Origin: an uncultured Nitrosomonadales bacterium
Lineage (GTDB): Bacteria > Pseudomonadota > Gammaproteobacteria > Burkholderiales > Methylophilaceae
Length of the DNA: 6,350 bases
Assembly (NCBI GenBank): GCA_946481065.1
Contig: CAMLMA010000100.1
Span: 1 to 6,350 of the forward strand
Direction of reading: 5' to 3'
Part shown: positions 1-6,350 of the stretch, piece by piece
Position numbering within the stretch: the first letter of the stretch is position 1
How the letters are laid out: each line of letters begins with the position of its first letter
Made by a program: the position numbers and the translations under genes
Notes under the pieces: model-generated
Told to the model about the DNA's origin: nothing
Seen by the model: only the letters and a program-made list of their open reading frames with translations
The model's database searches: none

Positions 1-546
1 CTGACCAACGAATACCACCCGTGCCAGATCCTGGCTGACATCTATACCTTCATCGAGCATCGCGGCTCGATCAAGGGTAAGACCGTCGCCTGGATCGGCG
101 ACTCGAACAATGTCTGCAATACCTGGCTGCAGGCGGCTGAACTGCTTGATTTCAACGTGCATGTGTCGACGCCGCCGGGCTATGAAGTGGAGCCGGAACG
201 CGCCAATCTTTACGGTACCGACCACTACGAACAGTTCGCCGACCCGATGGAAGCGGCCAAGGGGGCCGATCTGGTCACGACTGATGTCTGGACCTCGATG
301 GGTTTCGAGGCCGAAAACGAAGAGCGTCGCCGGGACTTCGCTGACTGGCAGGTCGATGCCGACATGATGAAGGTCGCTGCCAGCGACGCAGTATTCATGC
401 ATTGCCTGCCGGCACACCGTGGCGAGGAGGTCGCGGCTGACGTGATCGACGGCCCGCAGAGCGTGGTCTGGGATGAAGCGGAGAATAGGCTGCATACGCA
501 GAAGGCGCTGATGGAATATCTGTTACTAGGAAGAATTGAGCAATGA
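1..546 (+). CDS. argF: Ornithine carbamoyltransferase, catabolic/anabolic type unresolved, 3' part only
   Basis: This cytoplasmic enzyme joins carbamoyl phosphate to ornithine to give citrulline, the step before argininosuccinate synthase. The frame is open from base 1 and gives 181 residues before TGA at 544-546. The family is usually a little over 300 residues, so roughly the first 120-130, including the carbamoyl-phosphate STRT-type loop, lie upstream of the window. Three family motifs are visible. HPCQ (bases 16-27) is the carbamoyl-phosphate-binding motif. DVWTSMG (from base 283) is the ornithine-binding SMG loop. [11 protein letters not shown] (from base 400) carries the active-site cysteine. 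The last four bases overlap the argG start (ATGA), which implies translational coupling and a biosynthetic role. The identification is firm. Only the start is unseen. Confidence 0.97.
   Translation: MTNEYHPCQILADIYTFIEHRGSIKGKTVAWIGDSNNVCNTWLQAAELLDFNVHVSTPPGYEVEPERANLYGTDHYEQFADPMEAAKGADLVTTDVWTSMGFEAENEERRRDFADWQVDADMMKVAASDAVFMHCLPAHRGEEVAADVIDGPQSVVWDEAENRLHTQKALMEYLLLGRIEQ
528..533 (+). promoter_or_regulatory. Ribosome binding site of argG inside the end of argF
   Basis: AGGAAG lies 9 bases upstream of the argG ATG and sits entirely within the last codons of argF. It supports initiation at 543 despite the overlap of the two reading frames. Confidence 0.75.
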
Positions 547-1766
547 GCGATATCAAGAAAGTCGTGCTGGCCTACTCGGGCGGCCTCGATACCTCGGTCA
601 TCCTGAAATGGCTGACCGATACCTATGGCTGCGAGGTCGTGACCTTCACTGCCGACCTGGGACAAGGTGAAGAGCTGGAACCTGCGCGCGAGAAGGCCAG
701 GAAGTTCGGCGTCAAGGAGATCTATATCGATGATCTGCGCGAAGAGTTCGTGCGCGATTTCGTGTTCCCGATGTTCCGCGCCAACACCGTCTACGAAGGC
801 GAATACCTGCTCGGGACCTCGATCGCGCGGCCGCTGATCGCCAAGCGCCTGGTCGAGATCGCCAATGAGACCGGCGCCGACGCCATCTCGCATGGTGCCA
901 CCGGCAAGGGCAACGACCAGGTGCGTTTCGAACTGGGCGCCTATGCGCTCAAGCCCGGCGTCAAGATCATCGCGCCCTGGCGTGAATGGGATCTGCTGAG
1001 CCGTGAGAAGCTGCTGGCCTATGCCGAAAAGAACGGTATCCCGGTCGAGATGAAGCACAAGCAAGGCGGCAGCCCGTATTCCATGGACGCCAACCTGCTG
1101 CATATCAGCTATGAAGGCCGCCACCTGGAAGATCCGTCTGCTGAAGCAGAGGAATCCATGTGGCGCTGGACCGTGTCGCCCGAGAACGCGCCGGATGCCG
1201 CGGAATATCTCGACATCGAATACGTGCATGGTGACCCTGTCGCCCTCAATGGCAAGAAGATGGCGGCGCATGAGCTGCTCGCCGAGCTCAACAAGCTGGG
1301 CGGCAAGCATGGCATCGGTCGTCTCGATCTGGTCGAGAATCGTTATGTCGGCATGAAATCACGCGGCTGCTACGAGACGCCCGGTGGCACCATCATGCTC
1401 AAGGCGCACCGCGCGATCGAGTCGTTGACGCTGGACCGTGAAGTCGCGCATCTCAAGGATGACTTGATGCCGCGCTATGCCAGCCTCATCTACAACGGCT
1501 ACTGGTGGAGTCCGGAGCGCGTCGCGTTACAGACGCTGATCGACCACACGCAGAAAAGCGTCAACGGTTACGTGCGCCTCAAGCTGTATAAGGGCAATGT
1601 CATCGTGACCGGTCGCGACAGCAAGACCGATTCGCTGTTCGATCCGACCATCGCGACTTTTGAAGACGATGCCGGGGCCTACGACCAGAAAGACGCAGGC
1701 GGCTTCATCAAGTTGAATGCCTTGCGCATGCGGATTGCCGCCAACTTACGCAGCAAGAAAAAATAA
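543..1766 (+). CDS. argG: Argininosuccinate synthase
   Basis: ArgG condenses citrulline with aspartate, using ATP and releasing AMP and pyrophosphate, to form argininosuccinate in the cytoplasm. The 407-residue product is full length for the shorter bacterial type (about 400 residues). The nucleotide-binding loop of the ATP-pyrophosphatase fold, AYSGGLDTS, is at residues 10-18. The second family signature, [12 protein letters not shown], is at residues 118-129, and [13 protein letters not shown] begins at residue 85. The start is fixed by the N-terminal loop position and by a ribosome binding site (AGGAAG, 528-533) 9 bases before the ATG. The start codon overlaps the argF stop, so the two enzymes of consecutive steps are probably made in coupled fashion. 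A GGAG-led ppnP start follows 21 bases after its stop. No arginine-repressor operator was recognised nearby. No truncation or missing key residue was seen. Confidence 0.99.
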   Translation: MSDIKKVVLAYSGGLDTSVILKWLTDTYGCEVVTFTADLGQGEELEPAREKARKFGVKEIYIDDLREEFVRDFVFPMFRANTVYEGEYLLGTSIARPLIAKRLVEIANETGADAISHGATGKGNDQVRFELGAYALKPGVKIIAPWREWDLLSREKLLAYAEKNGIPVEMKHKQGGSPYSMDANLLHISYEGRHLEDPSAEAEESMWRWTVSPENAPDAAEYLDIEYVHGDPVALNGKKMAAHELLAELNKLGGKHGIGRLDLVENRYVGMKSRGCYETPGGTIMLKAHRAIESLTLDREVAHLKDDLMPRYASLIYNGYWWSPERVALQTLIDHTQKSVNGYVRLKLYKGNVIVTGRDSKTDSLFDPTIATFEDDAGAYDQKDAGGFIKLNALRMRIAANLRSKKK

Positions 1767-1787
1767 CGAAAGATTTGGAGAGAGAAG

Positions 1788-2099
1788 ATGGCACAGTTCG
1801 ACAATGTCAGCGTCAAAAAGAAAGCCAACGTCTATTTCGATGGCAAATGCGTCAGCCACACCGTGATGTTTCCGAACGGTACGCGCTGTACCGTGGGTGT
1901 GATCTTCCCGAGCACGCTGACCTTCAATACGGGTTCGCCTGAGCTCATGGAGATCAACGCCGGCGTCTGCAAGGTGCGCCTCAAGGGCGATGAGGACTGG
2001 AAAAGCTATGGCGCCGGCGAGAAATTCGCAGTGCCTGGCAATTCAAGCTTTGATATCGAGACCGTCGAGACCCTGGACTACGTCTGCCACTTCGAGTGA
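1788..2099 (+). CDS. ppnP: Pyrimidine/purine nucleoside phosphorylase (YaiE/DUF1255 family, cupin-like)
   Basis: PpnP family proteins are small cytoplasmic cupin-like barrels. The E. coli member (formerly YaiE) phosphorolyses several purine and pyrimidine nucleosides to free base and ribose-1-phosphate. This product has 103 residues, a few more than my recollection of the E. coli protein (94), with the extra length at the N-terminus. Family landmarks are [14 protein letters not shown] at residues 46-59, FAVPGNSSF at 80-88 and the C-terminal YVCHFE at 98-103, matching the E. coli pattern of a VPG-S-F strand and a Y-C-aromatic end. The start has a good ribosome binding site (GGAGAGAG, 1777-1784). 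The gene is 21 bases behind argG and 55 bases ahead of yajQ. It has no obvious biochemical link to arginine or leucine synthesis, so it looks like a housekeeping passenger of the operon. The function is inferred from the family. Confidence 0.93.
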   Translation: MAQFDNVSVKKKANVYFDGKCVSHTVMFPNGTRCTVGVIFPSTLTFNTGSPELMEINAGVCKVRLKGDEDWKSYGAGEKFAVPGNSSFDIETVETLDYVCHFE

Positions 2100-2154
2100 T
2101 CTGCCCGCCGTTGAGGCACTGAAGCAGCAGTTAAGAGACTATTAGGAGAAGACA
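2100..2154 (+). other. Longest intergenic gap (ppnP to yajQ), no clear signal
   Basis: At 55 bases this is the widest non-coding stretch in the window. It contains the yajQ ribosome binding site at its end. I see no stem-loop followed by a T-run, and no convincing -35/-10 pair (TTGAGG at 2111-2116 has no well-spaced TATAAT-like partner). If there is an internal promoter for the downstream genes, this is the only gap with room for one outside coding sequence. Confidence 0.5.
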
Positions 2155-2649
2155 ATGCCATCGTTTGATATCACGTCAGAAGCCGACATGGTCGCGCTGA
2201 AGAATGCGGTCGATGTGGCGGATCGCCAGATCACCAACCGCTATGATTTCAAGGGCACGTCCGCCAAGGTGGATCTGAACGAGAAGGACAAGCTGATCAC
2301 GTTGTTCGGCGATTCCGATTTTCAGCTCGACCAGATCAAGGACATCCTGTTCCCGGCGATGGAGAAGAAGGAACCGGATAGCAGCAAGCGTCTGGACCTG
2401 CAGGATGTGCAGAAGGTATCCGGCAACAAGGCCAAGCAGGAGATGAAGATCAAGGACGGCATCGATAGCGATCTGGCGAAACGCCTGGTCAAGCTCATCA
2501 AGGATTCCGGCCTCAAGGTGCAGGCGAGCATCCAGGGCGATACTGTGCGCGTCAACGGCGCCAAGCGCGACGTTTTGCAAGAGACCATCGCCCATGTGAA
2601 GAAATCGGTGACGGACTTCCCGTTGAAGTTCGGTAATTTCAGAGACTAA
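2155..2649 (+). CDS. yajQ: YajQ family nucleotide-binding protein (DUF520)
   Basis: YajQ proteins are small cytoplasmic proteins with two ferredoxin-like domains that bind nucleotides or RNA. A Xanthomonas homologue has been described as a cyclic di-GMP-binding regulator, but the role in most species is unsettled. The 164-residue product matches the family's usual length (about 160). It has the typical MPSFDI start, the segment [13 protein letters not shown] at residues 53-65, the conserved [16 protein letters not shown] block at 114-129 and the NFRD end. The ATG is preceded by a strong ribosome binding site (AGGAGA, 2144-2149). The leuC start is only 14 bases past its stop, suggesting co-transcription with leucine genes. 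That placement does not define its function. Family assignment is firm; whether this member binds cyclic di-GMP cannot be read from the sequence. Confidence 0.95.
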   Translation: MPSFDITSEADMVALKNAVDVADRQITNRYDFKGTSAKVDLNEKDKLITLFGDSDFQLDQIKDILFPAMEKKEPDSSKRLDLQDVQKVSGNKAKQEMKIKDGIDSDLAKRLVKLIKDSGLKVQASIQGDTVRVNGAKRDVLQETIAHVKKSVTDFPLKFGNFRD

Positions 2650-2653
2650 TCGC

Positions 2654-2658
2654 AGGAA
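2654..2658 (+). promoter_or_regulatory. Ribosome binding site that sets the GTG start of leuC
   Basis: AGGAA lies 5 bases upstream of GTG at 2664. There is no ATG in frame near this point, and the protein read from the GTG begins (M)[10 protein letters not shown], as in other LeuC proteins. The GTG is therefore the start. Confidence 0.75.
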
Positions 2659-2663
2659 CAACC

Positions 2664-4061
2664 GTGGCAAAGACGCTATACGACAAATTATTCGATTCCC
2701 ACGTGGTGCACGAAGAGAACGGCGCCGCGCTGCTCTATATCGACCGTCATCTGGTGCACGAAGTCACCAGCCCGCAGGCCTTTGAGGGCCTGAAGATGAG
2801 CGCGCGCAAGGTCTGGCGCGTCAATTCCGTGCTGGCCGTGCCTGACCACAACGTGCCGACCACCGATCGCAGCAAGGGCATCGCAGATCCGGTGTCGCGC
2901 CTGCAGGTGGAAACGCTGGATAACAACTGTGCCGAGTTCGGTATCACCGAATTCCGCATGAACGACACGCGACAGGGCATCGTGCACGTCATCGGGCCAG
3001 AGCAAGGCGCGACGTTGCCGGGCATGACGGTAGTCTGCGGCGATTCGCATACCAGTACGCATGGCGCCTTTGGTGCGCTGGCTCATGGCATCGGCACCTC
3101 GGAAGTGGAGCACGTCCTGGCGACGCAATGCCTGGTGCAGAAAAAGTCCAAGGCCATGCTGGTCAAGGTGGAAGGGCAGCTCGGGCGTGGCGTCACCGCC
3201 AAGGATATCGCGCTGGCGGTGATCGGCAGGATCGGGACCGCGGGCGGTACCGGCTATGCCATCGAATTCGCCGGTTCGGCGATCCGCGGGCTTTCCATGG
3301 AAGGCCGCATGACGCTCTGCAACATGGCGATCGAAGCTGGCGCCCGCGCCGGCATGGTGGCCGTGGATGACACCACCATCGACTATGTCAAGGGGCGTCC
3401 TTACGCGCCCAAGGCCGAGCAATGGGAGGCGGCAGTCGCCTACTGGCGCACGCTGCACAGCGACGAAGGTGCGCCGTTCGACGCAGTCGTCGAACTCGAT
3501 GCCGCTGCCATTCAGCCGCAGGTGACTTGGGGGACATCCCCCGAGATGGTGACCAGCATCAATGGTGCGGTGCCGGATCCTGCGAAAGAGGCCGATCCGA
3601 CCAAGCGCGGTGGCATGGAGCGCGCACTCGAGTACATGGGCTTGCAGGCCAACACGCCGATCGACCAGATCAGTGTCGACAAGGTGTTCATTGGCTCTTG
3701 TACCAACTCGCGCATCGAGGATCTGCGAGCTGCGGCGGCGATCGCCAAAGGTAAACGTGTCGCGTCCAACGTCAAGCTGGCCATGGTGGTGCCGGGTTCC
3801 GGTCTGGTGAAGGCCCAGGCCGAGCAGGAAGGCCTGGACAAGATATTCCTCGAAGCAGGCTTCGAATGGCGTGAGCCCGGCTGTTCCATGTGCCTCGCCA
3901 TGAATGCCGATCGACTGGAGCCTGGCGAACGCTGCGCTTCCACCTCGAACCGCAACTTCGAGGGCAGGCAGGGTCAGGGCGGACGCACCCACCTGGTAAG
4001 CCCGGAGATGGCCGCCGCCGCTGCCGTTGCCGGTCATTTCGTGGATGTCAGGCAGCTTTAA
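2664..4061 (+). CDS. leuC: 3-isopropylmalate dehydratase, large subunit
   Basis: LeuC is the iron-sulfur subunit of isopropylmalate isomerase. With LeuD it converts 2-isopropylmalate to 3-isopropylmalate, the second step of leucine synthesis. The 465-residue product matches the E. coli protein in length (466). The three cysteines that hold the 4Fe-4S cluster are present: C346 in GSCTNSR, and C407 and C410 in GCSMCLAMN. The aconitase-family signature [13 protein letters not shown] is at residues 125-137, followed by [11 protein letters not shown]. Translation starts at GTG, supported by AGGAA (2654-2658) and by the conserved MAKTLY N-terminus. leuD is not directly adjacent: a small lipoprotein gene sits between the two subunit genes. 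The upstream neighbour is yajQ rather than leuA or leuB, unlike E. coli. All key residues are intact. Confidence 0.98.
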   Translation: MAKTLYDKLFDSHVVHEENGAALLYIDRHLVHEVTSPQAFEGLKMSARKVWRVNSVLAVPDHNVPTTDRSKGIADPVSRLQVETLDNNCAEFGITEFRMNDTRQGIVHVIGPEQGATLPGMTVVCGDSHTSTHGAFGALAHGIGTSEVEHVLATQCLVQKKSKAMLVKVEGQLGRGVTAKDIALAVIGRIGTAGGTGYAIEFAGSAIRGLSMEGRMTLCNMAIEAGARAGMVAVDDTTIDYVKGRPYAPKAEQWEAAVAYWRTLHSDEGAPFDAVVELDAAAIQPQVTWGTSPEMVTSINGAVPDPAKEADPTKRGGMERALEYMGLQANTPIDQISVDKVFIGSCTNSRIEDLRAAAAIAKGKRVASNVKLAMVVPGSGLVKAQAEQEGLDKIFLEAGFEWREPGCSMCLAMNADRLEPGERCASTSNRNFEGRQGQGGRTHLVSPEMAAAAAVAGHFVDVRQL

Positions 4062-4071
4062 CTACGTGATT

Positions 4072-4077
4072 GAGGGG
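4072..4077 (+). promoter_or_regulatory. Ribosome binding site of the small lipoprotein gene
   Basis: GAGGGG lies 5 bases before the ATG at 4083. An ATG directly after it (4078) is followed at once by TGA (4081-4083) and cannot encode anything, so 4083 is the working start. This site is much stronger than anything ahead of leuD. Confidence 0.7.
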
Positions 4078-4082
4078 ATGTG

Positions 4083-4208
4083 ATGAAGAAACTGATCGCT
4101 TTGATGTTGTTGGTATCCGCTGTCGTACTCACCGGCTGCAACACGGTGAACGGTGTGGGCAAGGATCTGGAAGCTGCCGGCGAAGCCGTGCAGCGCAACA
4201 GTAAATAA
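4083..4208 (+). CDS. Entericidin EcnA/B-like small lipoprotein
   Basis: This 41-residue frame encodes a small predicted lipoprotein. It has a basic start (MKK), a hydrophobic stretch at residues 4-17, and the lipobox LTGC at residues 16-19, so C19 would be lipidated and become the mature N-terminus. Residue +2 is Asn, not the Asp that retains lipoproteins in the inner membrane, so the outer membrane is the likely site. The mature part, [18 protein letters not shown], follows the entericidin pattern CNT-x2-G-x-G-x-D-[LI]-x3-G, closest in length to E. coli EcnA (41 residues). In E. coli, EcnB is a bacteriolytic stress lipoprotein and EcnA its antidote. Here there is one copy with no partner, so toxin or antidote roles should not be transferred. 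It begins 21 bases after leuC and ends 20 bases before leuD, inside the leucine operon. Family assignment is strong; function is unknown. Confidence 0.88.
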   Translation: MKKLIALMLLVSAVVLTGCNTVNGVGKDLEAAGEAVQRNSK

Positions 4209-4228
4209 CGAGACTCGAAACAGACGCT

Positions 4229-4867
4229 ATGCAACCTTTTGTGACCCTGGATGGATTGGCCGTCCCACTCGACCGTGCGAACGTCGACACCGACGCCATC
4301 ATCCCCAAACAGTTCCTCAAGTCGATCAAACGCTCGGGCTTCGGCCCCAATGCATTTGACGAATGGCGCTATCTCGACCACGGGGAGCCTGGCATGGATA
4401 ACAGCCAGCGCCCCCTGAATCCGGATTTTGTGCTCAACCAGCCACGCTATCAGGGCGCGGAAGTGCTGCTCGCCCGCGAGAACTTCGGCTGCGGATCGAG
4501 CCGGGAACATGCGCCCTGGGCCTTGCTCGACTATGGATTCCGCGCCATCGTCGCGCCGAGTTTTGCCGATATCTTCTTCAATAACTGCTTCAAGAACGGC
4601 ATCCTGCCCGTCGTATTGCCGGCTGAGGCGGTAGACAAGCTGTTCAAGCTGGTGGATGCGCATCCGGGTTGCCGGATCACGATCGATCTGCCACAGCAGC
4701 AAGTCACTACGGCAGATGGCCAGGCCTACAGCTTCGAGGTGGATGCTTTCCGCAAGCATTGCCTGCTCAATGGCCTGGATGACATCGGGCTCACCCTGCA
4801 ACATGTCGACGGGATCAAGGCCTTCGAGGCCAAGCACAAGCAATCACAGCCCTGGCTCTTCAATTAG
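4229..4867 (+). CDS. leuD: 3-isopropylmalate dehydratase, small subunit
   Basis: LeuD is the small subunit that completes isopropylmalate isomerase with LeuC. It supplies the swivelling domain that closes over the substrate. The product has 212 residues (E. coli about 201). Family motifs are [12 protein letters not shown] at residues 19-30, the signature [13 protein letters not shown] at 85-97, and the following [11 protein letters not shown] at 109-119. The ATG at 4229 is chosen because the conserved [12 protein letters not shown] segment begins right after it and no better in-frame start exists. However, there is no proper ribosome binding site: only a GAG at 4210-4212, 16 bases away. Translation may therefore depend on ribosomes finishing the small lipoprotein frame 20 bases upstream. 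leuB follows after 38 bases. The assignment is certain. Confidence 0.98.
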   Translation: MQPFVTLDGLAVPLDRANVDTDAIIPKQFLKSIKRSGFGPNAFDEWRYLDHGEPGMDNSQRPLNPDFVLNQPRYQGAEVLLARENFGCGSSREHAPWALLDYGFRAIVAPSFADIFFNNCFKNGILPVVLPAEAVDKLFKLVDAHPGCRITIDLPQQQVTTADGQAYSFEVDAFRKHCLLNGLDDIGLTLQHVDGIKAFEAKHKQSQPWLFN

Positions 4868-4905
4868 CGGGCTGTTCAACAAGACATCAAAAGGAATCAG
4901 ATTAG

Positions 4906-5976
4906 ATGAAGATCGCAGTATTGCCAGGGGATGGCATCGGTCCCGAGATCGTGGCGCAGGCCGTGAAGGTGCTCAAGGCGCTGAATCTCGATATGCAGCT
5001 GGAAGAAGCCCCTATCGGCGGCGCCGGGTACGAAGCCGCAGGCGACCCATTGCCAGAGGCGACGCTCAAGCTAGCCAAGTCCTCCGATGCCGTGCTGCTG
5101 GGCGCGGTCGGAGACTGGAAATACGACAGCCTGCCACGCGAGCAGCGTCCGGAGCGCGGTCTGCTGCGTATCCGCAAGGAACTCAACCTGTTTGCCAATC
5201 TGCGTCCGGCTTTGCTATACCCCGAGTTGGCTTCGGCATCGACCCTGAAACCAGAAGTCGTCTCGGGTCTCGACTTGATGATCGTGCGTGAATTGACCGG
5301 AGATATCTATTTCGGCCAGCCACGCGGCATAAGCACGCTGGCGAACGGCGAACGCGAAGGCATCAACACCATGCGTTACAACGAATCCGAGATCCGCCGT
5401 ATCGGCCATGTCGCCTTCGGCATCGCCATGAAGCGGCGCAAGGATGGACAAAAAGCGAAAGTCTGTTCCGTCGACAAGGCCAATGTGCTGGAAACGACCG
5501 AACTGTGGCGCCAGGTCATGATCGAAGTGGCCAAGGAATATCCGGAAGTCGAACTCAGTCATATGTATGTCGATAACGCCGCCATGCAACTGGTCCGCGC
5601 GCCCAAGCAGTTCGACGTCATGGTCACCGGTAACATCTTCGGCGATATCCTGTCGGACGAGGCATCCATGCTGACCGGCTCCATCGGTATGTTGCCGTCG
5701 GCATCGCTCGACGCGAACAACAAGGGGATGTATGAGCCCAGCCACGGCTCTGCACCGGATATCGCAGGCAAGGATATCGCGAACCCGCTGGCGACCATCC
5801 TTTCTGCAGCCATGATGTTGCGTTATACCTTCAACGACGAAGCGAATGCCTTGCGTATCGAGAATGCGGTGAAGAAGGCATTGGCGGAGGGTTACCGCAC
5901 GGCGGATATCCATACAGACGGTTGCAGGAAAGTGAAGTGCAGCGAGATGGGCGATGCCGTGGTGGCCGCGCTTTAA
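4906..5976 (+). CDS. leuB: 3-isopropylmalate dehydrogenase
   Basis: LeuB oxidises 3-isopropylmalate with NAD+, and the product decarboxylates to 4-methyl-2-oxopentanoate, the direct precursor of leucine. The 356-residue product has the usual length. GDGIGPEIV is at residues 8-16. Substrate-binding arginines R90, R100 and R128, catalytic Y135 and K191, and metal-binding D223, D247 and D251 have the same spacing as the Thermus enzyme. The family signature [12 protein letters not shown] is at 243-254, and the cofactor loop, [13 protein letters not shown], starts at 276. The enzyme is cytoplasmic and dimeric in the family. The ATG has a ribosome binding site (AAGGAA, 4891-4896) 9 bases upstream. 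It sits behind leuD and 36 bases ahead of asd with no terminator between, so it is probably co-transcribed with both. Confidence 0.98.
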   Translation: MKIAVLPGDGIGPEIVAQAVKVLKALNLDMQLEEAPIGGAGYEAAGDPLPEATLKLAKSSDAVLLGAVGDWKYDSLPREQRPERGLLRIRKELNLFANLRPALLYPELASASTLKPEVVSGLDLMIVRELTGDIYFGQPRGISTLANGEREGINTMRYNESEIRRIGHVAFGIAMKRRKDGQKAKVCSVDKANVLETTELWRQVMIEVAKEYPEVELSHMYVDNAAMQLVRAPKQFDVMVTGNIFGDILSDEASMLTGSIGMLPSASLDANNKGMYEPSHGSAPDIAGKDIANPLATILSAAMMLRYTFNDEANALRIENAVKKALAEGYRTADIHTDGCRKVKCSEMGDAVVAAL

Positions 5977-6012
5977 TCTCTGATCACAAAGAACAAGACT
6001 CGGGAAAAGATG

Positions 6013-6350
6013 ATGTTAAAGGTTGGTTTCATAGGCTGGCGCGGTATGGTGGGCTCGGTGCTCATGCAACGCATGCGTGAGGAGAACGACTTCGCCTTGA
6101 TCGAACCGGTGTTCTTCACGACCTCGCAGCCAGGCGGCAAGGGGCCGGACGTCGGACGTGACATTCCGCCGTTGAAGGATGCCAAGAACATCGCTGAACT
6201 GAAGGCGATGGACGTCATCATCTCGTGCCAGGGTGGCGACTATACCACCGAGATATTCCCGCAACTGCGTAAGGCCGGCTGGAACGGTCACTGGATCGAC
6301 GCGGCCTCCACCCTGCGCATGGACAAGGACGCCGTCATCATCCTCGACCC
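6013..6350 (+). CDS. asd: Aspartate-semialdehyde dehydrogenase, 5' part only
   Basis: Asd reduces aspartyl phosphate with NADPH to aspartate semialdehyde, the branch point for lysine, diaminopimelate, threonine and methionine. The frame runs off the window end after about 112 residues; the E. coli-type enzyme is near 370. The N-terminus carries the nucleotide-binding segment VGFIGWRGMVGSVLMQRM, nearly the same as in E. coli, and later the conserved SCQGGDYTTEI and WIDAASTLRM segments. The catalytic cysteine region lies beyond the window. Two adjacent ATGs (6010 and 6013) are possible starts. I prefer 6013 because GGGA (6002-6005) then stands 7 bases away, and MLKVGFIG aligns with the E. coli MKNVGFIG start, but 6010 would add only one Met. 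It follows leuB closely, a pairing common in Betaproteobacteria. Confidence 0.96.
   Translation, partial: MLKVGFIGWRGMVGSVLMQRMREENDFALIEPVFFTTSQPGGKGPDVGRDIPPLKDAKNIAELKAMDVIISCQGGDYTTEIFPQLRKAGWNGHWIDAASTLRMDKDAVIILD

Noticed and set aside
225..1310. A 361-codon minus-strand open frame across the argF-argG junction
   Set aside because: It is antisense to two certain genes, has no recognisable family features and no convincing start signal. Long antisense frames are expected at this base composition.
2101..2130. Short complementary CTGC/GCAG bases ahead of yajQ, considered as a terminator or attenuator stem
   Set aside because: The complementarity is only four bases and no T-run follows, so it is too weak to call.
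2688..4037. A 449-codon open frame on the minus strand covering nearly all of leuC
   Set aside because: It lies fully antisense to a clear LeuC with all its cluster cysteines. Its product shows no recognisable domain, and its composition (rich in His, Arg, Asp, Gly) is typical of a shadow of GC-rich coding sequence.
4058..4843. A 261-codon minus-strand open frame over the small lipoprotein gene and leuD
   Set aside because: It is antisense to leuD and to the entericidin-like frame. The plus-strand products are clearly recognisable and this one is not.
5758..5780. Direct repeat of GGATATCGC within leuB
   Set aside because: The two copies encode the DIAG and DIAN parts of a conserved LeuB segment, so the repeat follows from protein sequence and codon choice.
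5215..5913. A 232-codon minus-strand open frame inside leuB
   Set aside because: It is a shadow of leuB, has no identifiable domain and no independent evidence of coding.
6016..6291. Minus-strand open frames at the right end of the window
   Set aside because: They overlap the asd 5' region, whose N-terminal nucleotide-binding motif and QGGDYT segment are unmistakable on the plus strand.

Overview
The window reads as ordinary chromosomal DNA from a GC-rich proteobacterium. The proteins look like versions from the beta/gamma branch: an E. coli-type aspartate-semialdehyde dehydrogenase, a YajQ with the MPSFDI start and NFRD end, and a LeuC that begins MAKTLY. The order leuC - small entericidin-like lipoprotein - leuD - leuB - asd is one I associate with Betaproteobacteria (Nitrosomonadales/Gallionellales/Burkholderiales-like genomes) and differs from the leuABCD order of E. 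coli. The class is a reasonable inference. Anything finer is a guess.

All nine genes are on the + strand. Positions 1-546 hold the 3' part of argF (ornithine carbamoyltransferase). It overlaps argG (argininosuccinate synthase, 543-1766) by an ATGA junction, so two consecutive steps of arginine synthesis are coupled. Two small housekeeping genes follow: ppnP (nucleoside phosphorylase, 1788-2099) and yajQ (nucleotide-binding protein, 2155-2649). The leucine block comes next: leuC (2664-4061, GTG start), a 41-residue entericidin-type lipoprotein (4083-4208), leuD (4229-4867) and leuB (4906-5976). The 5' part of asd (6013 to the window end) closes the window.

LeuC and LeuD are the two subunits of isopropylmalate isomerase, and LeuB takes its product to the 2-oxoacid precursor of leucine. 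leuA is not in the window. Asd feeds the lysine, threonine, methionine and diaminopimelate branches. The region is therefore an amino-acid biosynthesis cluster with three small passengers (ppnP, yajQ, ecn).

The longest gap between genes is 55 bases, and I see no convincing terminator, so read-through from argF into asd is possible but unproven. I found no RNA genes, mobile elements, CRISPR arrays or repeats, and no sign of a new multi-gene system. The points most worth a second look are the small lipoprotein gene between leuC and leuD, the weak ribosome binding site of leuD just behind it, and the ppnP-yajQ pair between the arginine and leucine genes.
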